From the NCBI GenBank assembly GCA_024347015.1, contig AP024889.1:1426001-1490000 (forward strand): a DNA stretch of 64,000 nucleotides, written 5' to 3'. The first letter of the stretch is position 1. Each line of letters starts with the position of its first letter. The notes under the pieces are model-generated. The model had not been told where the DNA came from and searched no databases. It saw only the letters and a list, made by a program, of their open reading frames with translations. Both the position numbers and the translations under genes were made by a program. Shown here piece after piece: positions 42,587-51,310 of this stretch. This DNA comes from Vibrio pectenicida (GTDB taxonomy: Bacteria > Pseudomonadota > Gammaproteobacteria > Enterobacterales > Vibrionaceae).

Positions 42587-45500
42587 ATGTTACCAAGATT
42601 ACACATACAATCTGATGTCGATCCAGTTGTACTCAATTTTCTCGAAGTACTGAAAAACTCAGGCTTTGAGGGAGATATAGAAAGCCAATACTCTAGTCGG
42701 CTGGCCGTTGCTACCGATAATAGCGTTTACCAACAACTGCCTCAGTCTGTTGTTCACCCTAAATCTACTCAAGATGTTATTTTAATTGGTAAGATAAGTA
42801 GTCAAGAGAAATATGAGAGAATTACTTTCTCACCACGCGGTGGCGGTACTGGCACTAACGGTCAATCTCTCACTCATGGAATTGTGGTTGATCTATCACG
42901 TCACATGAATAAAGTGCTCGAAATTAATCAAGAGGAAGGTTGGGTTAGGGTCCAAAGTGGTGTGATAAAAGACCAGCTCAATGATGTAATAAGACCCTAT
43001 GGTTACTTTTTCTCACCAGATCTTTCAACCAGTAATCGAGCAACAATCGGCGGAATGATTAATACCGATGCTTCTGGGCAGGGGTCATTAAAGTATGGCA
43101 AAACATCGGATCATGTTTTATCTGTACAAGCTGTACTTGCTGACGGCTCTCTACTCGAATCTGACACTTCTCAAAAACCAAGTAACAATAATTATGTCCA
43201 TCAAGCGTTACAAGTAACAGAGCGAGTTTGCCGTGAGAAACGTAAACAGATTAAAGCGAAATTTCCACCACTCAATCGGTTTTTAACGGGTTATGACCTA
43301 AACAATGCTATTAACGAGAAAAGTGATCAGTTTGATATTACTCGAGTACTTTGTGGGGCCGAAGGGTCTTTGGCTTTCATTACAGAAGCTAAGTTAAACC
43401 TTACTCTAATTCCTAAAGTAAGAATTTTAGTTAACGTTAAATACAATAGCTTTGATTCGGCTTTGCGTAATGCCCCTTTCATGGTTAAGGCGAGTGCATT
43501 ATCGGTAGAAACTATCGACTCCAATGTATTGAATTTAGCTAAGCAAGATATTGTTTGGCATACGGTGAGTGACCTGTTGACGGATGTTCCAGGCAAAGTG
43601 ATGCAAGGCATTAACATGGTGGAGTACGCAGGCCATGATGTTGAGGAAGTCGACCGGCAATTAAACACGCTGACTCAAAAGCTTGATACTATGATAGAAA
43701 CAGATGAAGCTGGCGTGATTGGATATCAAGTATGCCGTGACTTAGCAAGTATTGGCCGTATTTATAACATGCGTAAAAAAGCCGTTGGTCTGCTTGGTGC
43801 AGCAAAAGGTCGAGCAAAGCCAGTTGCCTTTGCTGAAGACACATGTGTACCCCCAGAAAATTTAGCTGACTTTATCGTTGAGTTTCGTCAGTTGCTTGAT
43901 TCTAAGTCGCTTTCCTATGGGATGTTTGGTCATGTTGATGCAGGGGTCCTACATGTTCGTCCTGCACTCGACTTATGCGATCCCAAGCAAGAGTCCCTGA
44001 TGCATGAAATCTCTGATCAAGTGGTGAAACTGGTATCTAAATACGGTGGTTTAATGTGGGGAGAGCATGGGAAAGGATTTCGTTCTGAATACGGCCCTGA
44101 GTTCTTTGGTGATGAACTTTTTACTGAGCTAAGGAGAGTTAAGACCGCTTTTGATCCTCTCAATAAGATGAACCCAGGAAAAATCTGTACACCGTTGGAT
44201 AGCCAATCACAGCTGGTTAAGGTCTCGGGTACTAAGCGGGGCTTTTATGACCGCCAGATAGATGTCAAAGTTCGAGATAGCTTCAAGCAAGCTATAGAGT
44301 GCAATGGCAACGGCCTGTGTTTTAACTACGATACGGCTTCGCCAATGTGCCCGTCAATGAAGGTTACTGCTGACCGTCGCCATTCTCCGAAAGGCAGAGC
44401 AGGGTTAGTGAGAGAATGGTTGCGGCAACTTACCGAACAAGGTGTTGATATTCTTGATCTAGAAAATAAAGTGCTTACTGGTAATGTGTCTATCAAAACC
44501 ATGATTGGTAGAGTTGGAAATTCATTGAAAAAGCATAAGGAATATGATTTTTCTCACGAAGTATTAGAGGCAATGAATGGTTGTTTGGCATGTAAGGCAT
44601 GTGCCAGCCAATGCCCCATTAAAGTCGATGTCCCAAGCTTCCGCTCAAGATTTCTGAATATCTATTATTCCCGTTATCAACGTCCAGCAAAAGATTATCT
44701 TGTCGCAGATATCGAATCTCTGCTGCCTATCATGGCTAAAACACCAAAGCTTATAAATGGTATTTTGAAACAAGTTTGGGTACAGAAACTGACTTCCTCA
44801 GTGATAGGTTATACCGATCTTCCATTGATGTCAGTCCCGACTCTGTGTTCACGATTGCAGAGTTATAAGCAATTTAATTTGGATGAACTGCGGTATTTGT
44901 CAGACGATGATAAAGCTAACCATGTTGTTATCGTACAAGACCCCTTTACCAGCTATTATGATGCTGATGTTGTCGAAGATTTTGCTAAGTTATTAATAAA
45001 ATTAGGTAAAACCCCCATTTTGTTGCCCTTTAAGCCTAATGGTAAAGCTCAACATGTGAAGGGCTTTTTGAAACGGTTTGCCAATAGTGCTAAAACTACC
45101 GCAAGTTTTTTACAGCAAATTTCAGATATCAACATTGCCATGGTAGGGGTTGATCCAGCATTAGTACTTTGTTATCGAGATGAATATCAAGAAGTCTTGG
45201 GTGATAAGCGAGGAGACTTTGCAGTACTTAATGTTCATGAGTGGTTTGAGCCCCGCTTAGGTGAATTTGATCCTATTGTTTCCACTTCAAATGAAGCATG
45301 GTATTTGTTTGTTCACTGTACGGAAAAAACAAAAATGCCGAATGCTGAAAAAGAATGGGGCAAGATTTTTACCCATTTCGGTGCGAATATTAATACGGTT
45401 GCTGTAGGCTGTTGTGGTATGGCAGGTACTTTTGGCCACGAGGTTGATAAGCTTGAAATTTCTAAGAATATTTATAATTTGAGTTGGAAGCAGCAGATAG

Positions 45501-45616
45501 GACAACTACCGAAAGATAGATGTCTGATTACAGGTTATTCATGTCGAAGCCAAGTTAAGCGATTCGATAATATAAAAATGAGGCATCCGTTACAGGCACT
45601 ACTAAAAATTGTGTGA
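42587..45616 (+). CDS. ydiJ: FAD/4Fe-4S oxidoreductase YdiJ (D-2-hydroxyacid dehydrogenase type)
   Basis: 1009-aa fused flavo-iron-sulfur enzyme. Residues about 40-530 are a VAO-type FAD domain (SPRGGGTGTNGQSLTHG and GHVDAGVLHVRP). A 4Fe-4S module follows, with CNGNGLC from 572, CPS near 588 and CLACKACASQCP at 666-677, and a C-terminal CCG domain (GCCGMAGTFGHE) ends the protein. Length and order match E. coli YdiJ, reported to oxidise D-2-hydroxyglutarate and related acids, passing electrons to the respiratory chain. GGGGCAGGAAGC precedes the ATG. Monocistronic. Confidence 0.94.
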   Translation: MLPRLHIQSDVDPVVLNFLEVLKNSGFEGDIESQYSSRLAVATDNSVYQQLPQSVVHPKSTQDVILIGKISSQEKYERITFSPRGGGTGTNGQSLTHGIVVDLSRHMNKVLEINQEEGWVRVQSGVIKDQLNDVIRPYGYFFSPDLSTSNRATIGGMINTDASGQGSLKYGKTSDHVLSVQAVLADGSLLESDTSQKPSNNNYVHQALQVTERVCREKRKQIKAKFPPLNRFLTGYDLNNAINEKSDQFDITRVLCGAEGSLAFITEAKLNLTLIPKVRILVNVKYNSFDSALRNAPFMVKASALSVETIDSNVLNLAKQDIVWHTVSDLLTDVPGKVMQGINMVEYAGHDVEEVDRQLNTLTQKLDTMIETDEAGVIGYQVCRDLASIGRIYNMRKKAVGLLGAAKGRAKPVAFAEDTCVPPENLADFIVEFRQLLDSKSLSYGMFGHVDAGVLHVRPALDLCDPKQESLMHEISDQVVKLVSKYGGLMWGEHGKGFRSEYGPEFFGDELFTELRRVKTAFDPLNKMNPGKICTPLDSQSQLVKVSGTKRGFYDRQIDVKVRDSFKQAIECNGNGLCFNYDTASPMCPSMKVTADRRHSPKGRAGLVREWLRQLTEQGVDILDLENKVLTGNVSIKTMIGRVGNSLKKHKEYDFSHEVLEAMNGCLACKACASQCPIKVDVPSFRSRFLNIYYSRYQRPAKDYLVADIESLLPIMAKTPKLINGILKQVWVQKLTSSVIGYTDLPLMSVPTLCSRLQSYKQFNLDELRYLSDDDKANHVVIVQDPFTSYYDADVVEDFAKLLIKLGKTPILLPFKPNGKAQHVKGFLKRFANSAKTTASFLQQISDINIAMVGVDPALVLCYRDEYQEVLGDKRGDFAVLNVHEWFEPRLGEFDPIVSTSNEAWYLFVHCTEKTKMPNAEKEWGKIFTHFGANINTVAVGCCGMAGTFGHEVDKLEISKNIYNLSWKQQIGQLPKDRCLITGYSCRSQVKRFDNIKMRHPLQALLKIV

Positions 45617-45683
45617 ATAATCTTGGCTCAGTTCGTGAGGCTGGGCTATTTTTTAGTTATGTCAGTTTGGTTGGTCTTGGGTT

Positions 45684-46145
45684 ATGAAGAATCTTGAAAG
45701 AAAGCTTCCTCCACCTATCGTGTTTATTGTTTTGGGTCTAATAATCAAATTTATTGGCGATGAATTTAGCAATTTGTCATTACAAGTTCCGCTGGCACCT
45801 ATTGTTTTATGCATATGCCTAATAGTGTCAATGTTAATTGGATTTGCTGGTGTGTATGAATTTAGAAAAGCAAATACAACGATTAATCCGATTAATGTTG
45901 AGCAGGCATCAATGGTTGTCGATAGTGGAATATTTGCACATACTAGAAATCCCATGTACCTGAGCATGTTTATTTTACTATTTGGTTTTGCATACTGGCA
46001 ACAAAACATACTTAGTATGCTTATAGCATTTAGTTTTGTCTTGTATATTAATCGGTTTCAGATTGAGCCGGAAGAGAATGCGTTAGAGGGATTATTTGGA
46101 GCGACTTATCTTGATTACAAGCAACGTGTTAGACGCTGGCTATAA
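45684..46145 (+). CDS. Isoprenylcysteine methyltransferase-like membrane protein
   Basis: 153-aa integral membrane methyltransferase-family protein with four likely TM helices. The C-terminal SAM-binding signature of ICMT/PEMT-like proteins is clear: AHTRNPMYLSMFILLFGF and RFQIEPEENALEGLFGATYLDYKQRVRRWL. Bacterial members methylate varied small molecules or lipids; the substrate here is unknown. The ribosome-binding site is weak. It follows ydiJ by 67 nt. Confidence 0.86.
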   Translation: MKNLERKLPPPIVFIVLGLIIKFIGDEFSNLSLQVPLAPIVLCICLIVSMLIGFAGVYEFRKANTTINPINVEQASMVVDSGIFAHTRNPMYLSMFILLFGFAYWQQNILSMLIAFSFVLYINRFQIEPEENALEGLFGATYLDYKQRVRRWL

Positions 46146-46148
46146 AAT

Positions 46149-46172
46149 AGCCCTACATACCATAGCAGGGCT
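46149..46172 (-). terminator. Terminator after the DUF3581 gene
   Basis: AGCCCT and AGGGCT form the stem; read leftward it is followed by ATTTTAT. It lies between the convergent methyltransferase and DUF3581 genes. Confidence 0.65.
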
Positions 46173-46192
46173 GAGTCGCTGAAATTATTGTT

Positions 46193-46918
46193 TTAAGCTG
46201 CTTGGTTCAGCTGCGCTAAAAAAGATTTTTTGCGCTCGTTGAAGCGAGTGACCAAATCATCAATATCATCTTGGTGATATTGTCTGAGACCACTAGCTAC
46301 CATCCGTTTGATACCATTTCCAACAATTTCACTTCCTTGCCTAAAGTCAAAGTTGAGAGTGACAACACCGCGTTTTCCTTCAACGTTGAAGCTTGCACCG
46401 TTAAATTCAACTTCGGGGTTAGTTATATCCAATCGTGAGAATTCCACTTCCATACTTTCGTAGATAACCAATGGACGTTGGCAATTAATCATCATTTGCT
46501 GCTCTAGCATCAGTGGAACCATGATATGAGGGAAGTTCATACCTGAAAATTTAACATAACTAGTGATAATGTGCTCAATAAAAGCTGGATTGTTGTTTAT
46601 ATCACCCTCACGCGTCATTTGCAGATATTCTTTACCATTACAATCGACAACGCTTGCTTGCTTATCACATTTGTCCTCAATATGTAGTGCAATGCCCTCA
46701 CTAACCATCCCAGAAAAATCAAAACGCATTTTTTGGCTGACGCCTTTCTTTTTCAGCAGTACAGCGAACAGAAGATCCCCTGGTACACAGAAGCGCTTGT
46801 TATCTTCATCATGGATAGGGTTGAAGTCACCTGCGACTAGTTTGGCAAAGTAACTTGCCTGTTGACGGGTAAAATCGAACTTCTTGTCATTGCTAGAAAA
46901 ATAGGGTTTTAAAAACAT
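46193..46918 (-). CDS. DUF3581 family protein (hotdog-like)
   Basis: 241-aa cytoplasmic protein of the DUF3581 family, common in Vibrio and Shewanella. The N-terminal block FAKLVAGDFNPIHDEDNKRF followed by CVPGDLLFAVLL strongly resembles the MaoC-like hotdog hydratase signature (DxNPxH), so a thioester or acyl-CoA-like ligand is plausible. The catalytic Asp/His pair (Asp32, His36) is retained. No fatty-acid genes are adjacent. Function unknown. Confidence 0.85.
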   Translation of the reverse strand: MFLKPYFSSNDKKFDFTRQQASYFAKLVAGDFNPIHDEDNKRFCVPGDLLFAVLLKKKGVSQKMRFDFSGMVSEGIALHIEDKCDKQASVVDCNGKEYLQMTREGDINNNPAFIEHIITSYVKFSGMNFPHIMVPLMLEQQMMINCQRPLVIYESMEVEFSRLDITNPEVEFNGASFNVEGKRGVVTLNFDFRQGSEIVGNGIKRMVASGLRQYHQDDIDDLVTRFNERKKSFLAQLNQAA

Positions 46919-47744
46919 AACTTACGCTAATTAGCCAAAACTGAGTTGAATTATATATGAGGTTTTCTTTTCAATGGTCCATCCAGTGACAAGTTGCATT
47001 AGTTAGGTCTTAGTTTGCCGAATGAAGAGAGTAACTCACTTAGAACTTGCCAATTCATACTAAACCATATGATTATGTGATTTATTTCACAGTATTTGAT
47101 GGAATAGTAGCAAATTGTATTGCAAGAAGATTTATATTGGTTAGTTTAATATGTTATAAGCCAACTGATTTAATAGTATGAAAATAGAAAGTTCGTAAAT
47201 TAATCGATAATTATATATCAACACTTACTTACATTTTCCTATGTTTACCAATTTATAAATTGGTTCTGGTCTTGATATGAATCTTGAATTTTTATCCAGG
47301 TAATTGACTGGTTTTTATTACCATAAAAATAATTAGTAAGATAAATATATATGATTTCAAAATATCTTATTTTAAATTAATGGTTTATATTTTTAATAGA
47401 TAATGTCATGAAATTATAGTCGTGATAGGTTGAAGTTTGAGTCAGAAACAATATTTTCTAAATTCTTAATATTTGTTTTATTAGGAGTGGGTAATGCATA
47501 GATACTATTTAAATTACTGACTTTTAATCAAAATAACATTTTATTTGAACAGGAATCACATAGCTTTGATTTTTCTAGATTTTTTATATATCTAGGAATG
47601 TCTCACCGATTCTCCTTTTCAGCTTTACACATATTTGTTTTTTGGTTGGGAATTGTAAAGAGCATTGGATTAGATCAGGTTGAAATCTGATTGATTTGAT
47701 CGCTCTAGCGAAGAGATTAATTTCAATCTAAATAGGAATCTAAT
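46919..47744. other. 826-bp AT-rich gap upstream of the exotoxin pair
   Basis: The longest non-coding stretch in the window. It is strongly AT-rich, with many TATAAT-like sequences and A/T tracts, and has no convincing open frame. Near its right end TTGAAAT (47680-47686) and ATTTCAA (47720-47726) form an inverted repeat just before the toxin ribosome-binding site (TAGGAATCTAAT). It should hold the promoter of the two-gene secreted system, and its composition suggests H-NS-type silencing of acquired DNA. Confidence 0.5.
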
Positions 47745-50390
47745 ATGAAGTTTCGACAGCTGGCACTGATTTGTGCCATGACGTCTCCCTATGCAAATGC
47801 GCTGCAGGTTTGCACTATAGGAGACGAATATCGAGTGCTTGAAGGTGAAGGTTTGCATCAAATACGCAAATCTAATTATCAAACTTTTAGTGAAGACCTA
47901 ACCCCAAATAACTTATTTGGTTCAAACCCTATTCATCAGTCCGAAACCAAACCTTCTTTAATTGAAACAGAAGAAATCTTCCCTGAGACATCGTCCTTAC
48001 TTGATGTTGGTCCTACTAGCGTTGTGACTCTTGAAGCCGAAGAGGCTGCAAGCATGTTAAAGACAATAGGACATTCGGCCATGGGGGCTGCAAAAGGTGC
48101 GATAGAAGTATTAGGCCCTGTTGGTGATGCTGTAATGGTTGGTTTGTGGGCTAATGAGGTAGCTCAGTCTTTCAAAAATGAGACAAACACTGGCTATGAC
48201 CGTTTTGCGACAGTAATGAGTCTTGTTGACTGGTTTGGTGTATTGAGGTTACCAGAAAGAGAAATTGATCGCCAAATATTGGTTTCACGCTGGAATAAAG
48301 TAGCTGCGGGAGAACATTATAGTTTTACAGTTCACAATGACATTGTGACGCAGCAAGATAAGAAAGACAAACAACACTGGGCAGACTTATCAAAAGGTCA
48401 ACAAGCTATGCTAGAGGATTTAGTAAGAGGTTTTGCTGCAGATGTTGCGCTAAAATATCAGCAGTATTACCAAGAGGCGGTGTTAGCTCAAACAAGATTA
48501 ACTGAGGCATTAGTCAGTGCAATTGAGGAAGAAAAATACAAGGCAATCTATAACAAACTATCACTTGAAGAGTCAGGAAAACGTGTCTTTTCATCTGATT
48601 TTTCTTCATCTTGTCAGGCTGAGGTCGATGCATTGCTTGCACTATATCCCGAGCAAGAAATCAATAATAATCGTCCACCACTTATACCCTCTAAGCGGCA
48701 AGCCAGCCGCGCACTTGCTAATTTACAGCACTGCCAACAAGGCCAGCTAGACTCTGCACTCTCTTTACTTAATAGGGTGAGAAGTGGTTCAGTTGAAGGG
48801 CTAGATGGCCAATCGATGCACCGACTGTATCAACAGACTCTCAACGCAAAAATTATTATTGTTGAAACGGCGGCTCTGCAGCTGGAACAAATCAAAACAA
48901 AACTTATTGCTGAAATGCGCTCTGAAGGTCATTCAGTTATTGAACAATTATTTGAATCAGGTGCGGTAGAATCGGCCCACCATTATTTTACAAACCAAGC
49001 TGACTATTTAGCCATCGACGAAATGTCTCGAAGTATCTTTGGCCGACAAGCTACGGCGACTGAACTTCGCCAAAAATACTTTGTGGTACAGGAAGGTTAT
49101 CGAAAATGTACCAAGATAGGTATCTTAGGCGGAGACCCTAATTTTAGAGGGTGCACTCAATATACTTGGATACCAGCTGAAATTGAAAAGTATGATTCTT
49201 CAAAAGATGCTGTGATTTCACAAATGGTGATGCCTAATCCAGAAGTTATTAAGCAAGTGTTTGAGCAATCTTTGGAAAACTTAATTGATTCTGGCTGGAA
49301 CGCTCATCAAGAAGAGCATTGGCTTGAAAAACAGATCTTAAATTTCTCCGAGAAACAAAGAATTATTCTTAAAGCTGAACAAGATAAATCTATTGTCATG
49401 CGTTGGTTGTTTGACTCTTCACAAGCAATAGATTCTGAATGCGGAGGAGGTAATGGCTGTGCTGGATGGTCAACTGAGTATCTGAATAAAGAGCATCTTT
49501 CTCGTGATTCCTCTCTACACCATATTGCCAATTGGTATGCAAGAACTAAAAATTCAGGCTATTACGTACACTCTAAACGAAGGAAGAAGCTAGAGAGTCT
49601 TATCCCACAAGCTTTGGAAAGCGAATGGCAAGCCAATCATATCAAAGGTTTTTATAGCTATATTTACCCTGGTAGCTTTGATTTAGATAAATTTGCGCCG
49701 TTTATTTCTTCTGCACTTAAAGATTCAAATCTTGACGTAACAGACTTGGCTGCAACACTAGCTTTGGCTAAAGGTATTGTTAAAACACATATTGCTGAAG
49801 CAGTGAATACAGCTGAGCAGAAAAATGAAGGTTGGCTTAATCAGCAGATTGGTGACTTTCATCGCTATATATCCATTGTCCACGCCCAAAATACTTCAAC
49901 TGGACATTATGCTTCTGGAGAACCAGGTGCAACGGGCATTTTTTCTGAGCCCTTACCTGCACATCTTTTACGTTACATGATATTAGACCAGTACCAGAAT
50001 ATTAATGAAGAGGAGCCCAGCTATTATTACTCTACTAACAATTATGCCGAGATGAGCTACGATACTCGTTTGCATTTTTCTATTGATGCTTTATTTGGTT
50101 CAAACTCAGTTATAGCAGGTGATATTCAGCAGTTAACGCAAGTCAACTCAATATATACCAATATGCCCGGCCAGAATTGTGCGATTGTTTATTTGCGGCT
50201 TAAAGACGCATTAATGTCAGTGTCTGCAAATGAAAGTCTATATTGGCTAGCACCTGTTTCGGAGTGGTTTGATAGTCTTACTCGTCAGCAATTTAAGCTG
50301 TTTAGCACGATTCGATTTGCGGTAATGAAGCAAAATGAACTCAATATTGGCTGTGATCTTAGCCCTAATAACCCTGAATATTGGCGTTAA
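47745..50390 (+). CDS. Large secreted protein of unknown function, partner of an ADP-ribosyltransferase
   Basis: 881-aa exported protein; signal peptide residues 1-19 (cleavage after PYANA). A Gly/Ala-rich hydrophobic stretch, AMGAAKGAIEVLGPVGDAV, around residues 112-130, followed by FATVMSLVDWFGVL, recalls the amphipathic segments of toxin translocation regions. Residues about 185-420 are helical. The C-terminal half holds paired-Cys loops (near KCTKIGILGGDPNFRGC and ECGGGNGCAGW) and aromatic-rich text. I recognise no catalytic domain. The next gene, 7 nt beyond the stop with its own ribosome-binding site, encodes a secreted ADP-ribosyltransferase, so this may be its binding/translocation partner or a second effector. 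An AT-rich promoter region precedes it. Confidence 0.85.
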   Translation: MKFRQLALICAMTSPYANALQVCTIGDEYRVLEGEGLHQIRKSNYQTFSEDLTPNNLFGSNPIHQSETKPSLIETEEIFPETSSLLDVGPTSVVTLEAEEAASMLKTIGHSAMGAAKGAIEVLGPVGDAVMVGLWANEVAQSFKNETNTGYDRFATVMSLVDWFGVLRLPEREIDRQILVSRWNKVAAGEHYSFTVHNDIVTQQDKKDKQHWADLSKGQQAMLEDLVRGFAADVALKYQQYYQEAVLAQTRLTEALVSAIEEEKYKAIYNKLSLEESGKRVFSSDFSSSCQAEVDALLALYPEQEINNNRPPLIPSKRQASRALANLQHCQQGQLDSALSLLNRVRSGSVEGLDGQSMHRLYQQTLNAKIIIVETAALQLEQIKTKLIAEMRSEGHSVIEQLFESGAVESAHHYFTNQADYLAIDEMSRSIFGRQATATELRQKYFVVQEGYRKCTKIGILGGDPNFRGCTQYTWIPAEIEKYDSSKDAVISQMVMPNPEVIKQVFEQSLENLIDSGWNAHQEEHWLEKQILNFSEKQRIILKAEQDKSIVMRWLFDSSQAIDSECGGGNGCAGWSTEYLNKEHLSRDSSLHHIANWYARTKNSGYYVHSKRRKKLESLIPQALESEWQANHIKGFYSYIYPGSFDLDKFAPFISSALKDSNLDVTDLAATLALAKGIVKTHIAEAVNTAEQKNEGWLNQQIGDFHRYISIVHAQNTSTGHYASGEPGATGIFSEPLPAHLLRYMILDQYQNINEEEPSYYYSTNNYAEMSYDTRLHFSIDALFGSNSVIAGDIQQLTQVNSIYTNMPGQNCAIVYLRLKDALMSVSANESLYWLAPVSEWFDSLTRQQFKLFSTIRFAVMKQNELNIGCDLSPNNPEYWR

Positions 50391-50433
50391 ATAAAGGATG
50401 AATATCGATATGAATGCAATAAAGGATTTCAAT

Positions 50434-51255
50434 ATGTCCAGCACACTATCTCGTCAATATAATAATTGGCAGTGGGTAAACATTAAAACTATCTTAATAA
50501 CTTCTTTACTATGTTTTTCTGTACAAAGTTATGTTAATGCAGAAGATTTTGCCGAGTTTAAAGACCGCCACCTAACTAGTATAGAGGAAGAACAGCAAGC
50601 TCGAGATCTAATGCAATGGTCTACTGCTCATAATGCGAGAGCGGAAAAAAAAATGTTGCCTAGTGAATACAAGGCCATTGAGCGCTATGGCCGAGTTGAT
50701 TACGATGTGATTAATGAATATATGAGAGCGGGTGAGCCTGAGCGGTATTTAGGGCCAATGTTTGATAACTCAATCAAGTCAAGTGTGTCTAATATACGTA
50801 GTGCACTGAACAAACTTCCAAATTACAAAGGAACTGTGTATCGCGGATCGTCAATTAGAAACGGCTTATTGGAAAAACTGAATGTTGGAGATATCCTCTA
50901 CGAAAAAGCATTTTTATCCACATCCACTATTCCAAGTGTTGCTCGTGATTTTGCTTCGACAGGCGTTACTCAAGACCGCTCTATTGCTCAATTTAAGATT
51001 GAACTAAAATCATCTGGGCGGGCGATAAATGGTTATACGTTTAAAGACTATGAAGCTGAAATTTTAGCTAAACCGAACACCTATTTTCGTGTTGAGGCAA
51101 TAGAGCGAGTGTCTACCAATAAAAATTACATCAAAATAAGAGAAGTAAAAAATCCAGTAAAATACGTTAGTGCTGAACCAGATATTCATGTTTATGATAG
51201 TTATAGTGGTGAGGAGGTCTCGGTTCGTTCACGTTCAGCATTGCGCTGCCTATGA
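50434..51255 (+). CDS. Secreted mono-ADP-ribosyltransferase toxin, R-S-E class
   Basis: 273-aa exported toxin-like enzyme transferring ADP-ribose from NAD+ to a host protein, probably arginine. From ATG 50434 (AAAGGA 7 nt upstream; the ATGs at 50398 and 50410 are poorly spaced) there is a signal peptide (TILITSLLCFSVQSYVNA) and an ADPrib_exo_Tox domain. Catalytic set: Arg137 in VYRGSS, the STS at 162-164 in FLSTST, and the ExE at 207-209 in YEAEIL. Both Glu are present, as in arginine-specific members; C3-like enzymes have Q-x-E. The length is near that of Vis of V. splendidus. A 35-residue tail ending RCL follows the domain. Second gene of the pair with the 881-aa exoprotein. Confidence 0.9.
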   Translation: MSSTLSRQYNNWQWVNIKTILITSLLCFSVQSYVNAEDFAEFKDRHLTSIEEEQQARDLMQWSTAHNARAEKKMLPSEYKAIERYGRVDYDVINEYMRAGEPERYLGPMFDNSIKSSVSNIRSALNKLPNYKGTVYRGSSIRNGLLEKLNVGDILYEKAFLSTSTIPSVARDFASTGVTQDRSIAQFKIELKSSGRAINGYTFKDYEAEILAKPNTYFRVEAIERVSTNKNYIKIREVKNPVKYVSAEPDIHVYDSYSGEEVSVRSRSALRCL

Positions 51256-51261
51256 TAAAAA

Positions 51262-51289
51262 TGTCGGCTGAGCGCTTGCGTAGCCGACA
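51262..51289. terminator. Hairpin between the toxin pair and hutH
   Basis: TGTCGGCT and AGCCGACA form a perfect 8-bp stem between the convergent ADP-ribosyltransferase and hutH genes. The T-runs are short (ACAAATT to the right, ATTTTTAT leftward). Confidence 0.7.
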
Positions 51290-51310
51290 AATTAGCTCGT
51301 AAGGCGTTTT

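Noticed and set aside
43327..43668. Leftward 113-codon frame inside ydiJ
   Set aside because: Antisense to the FAD domain of ydiJ; shadow.
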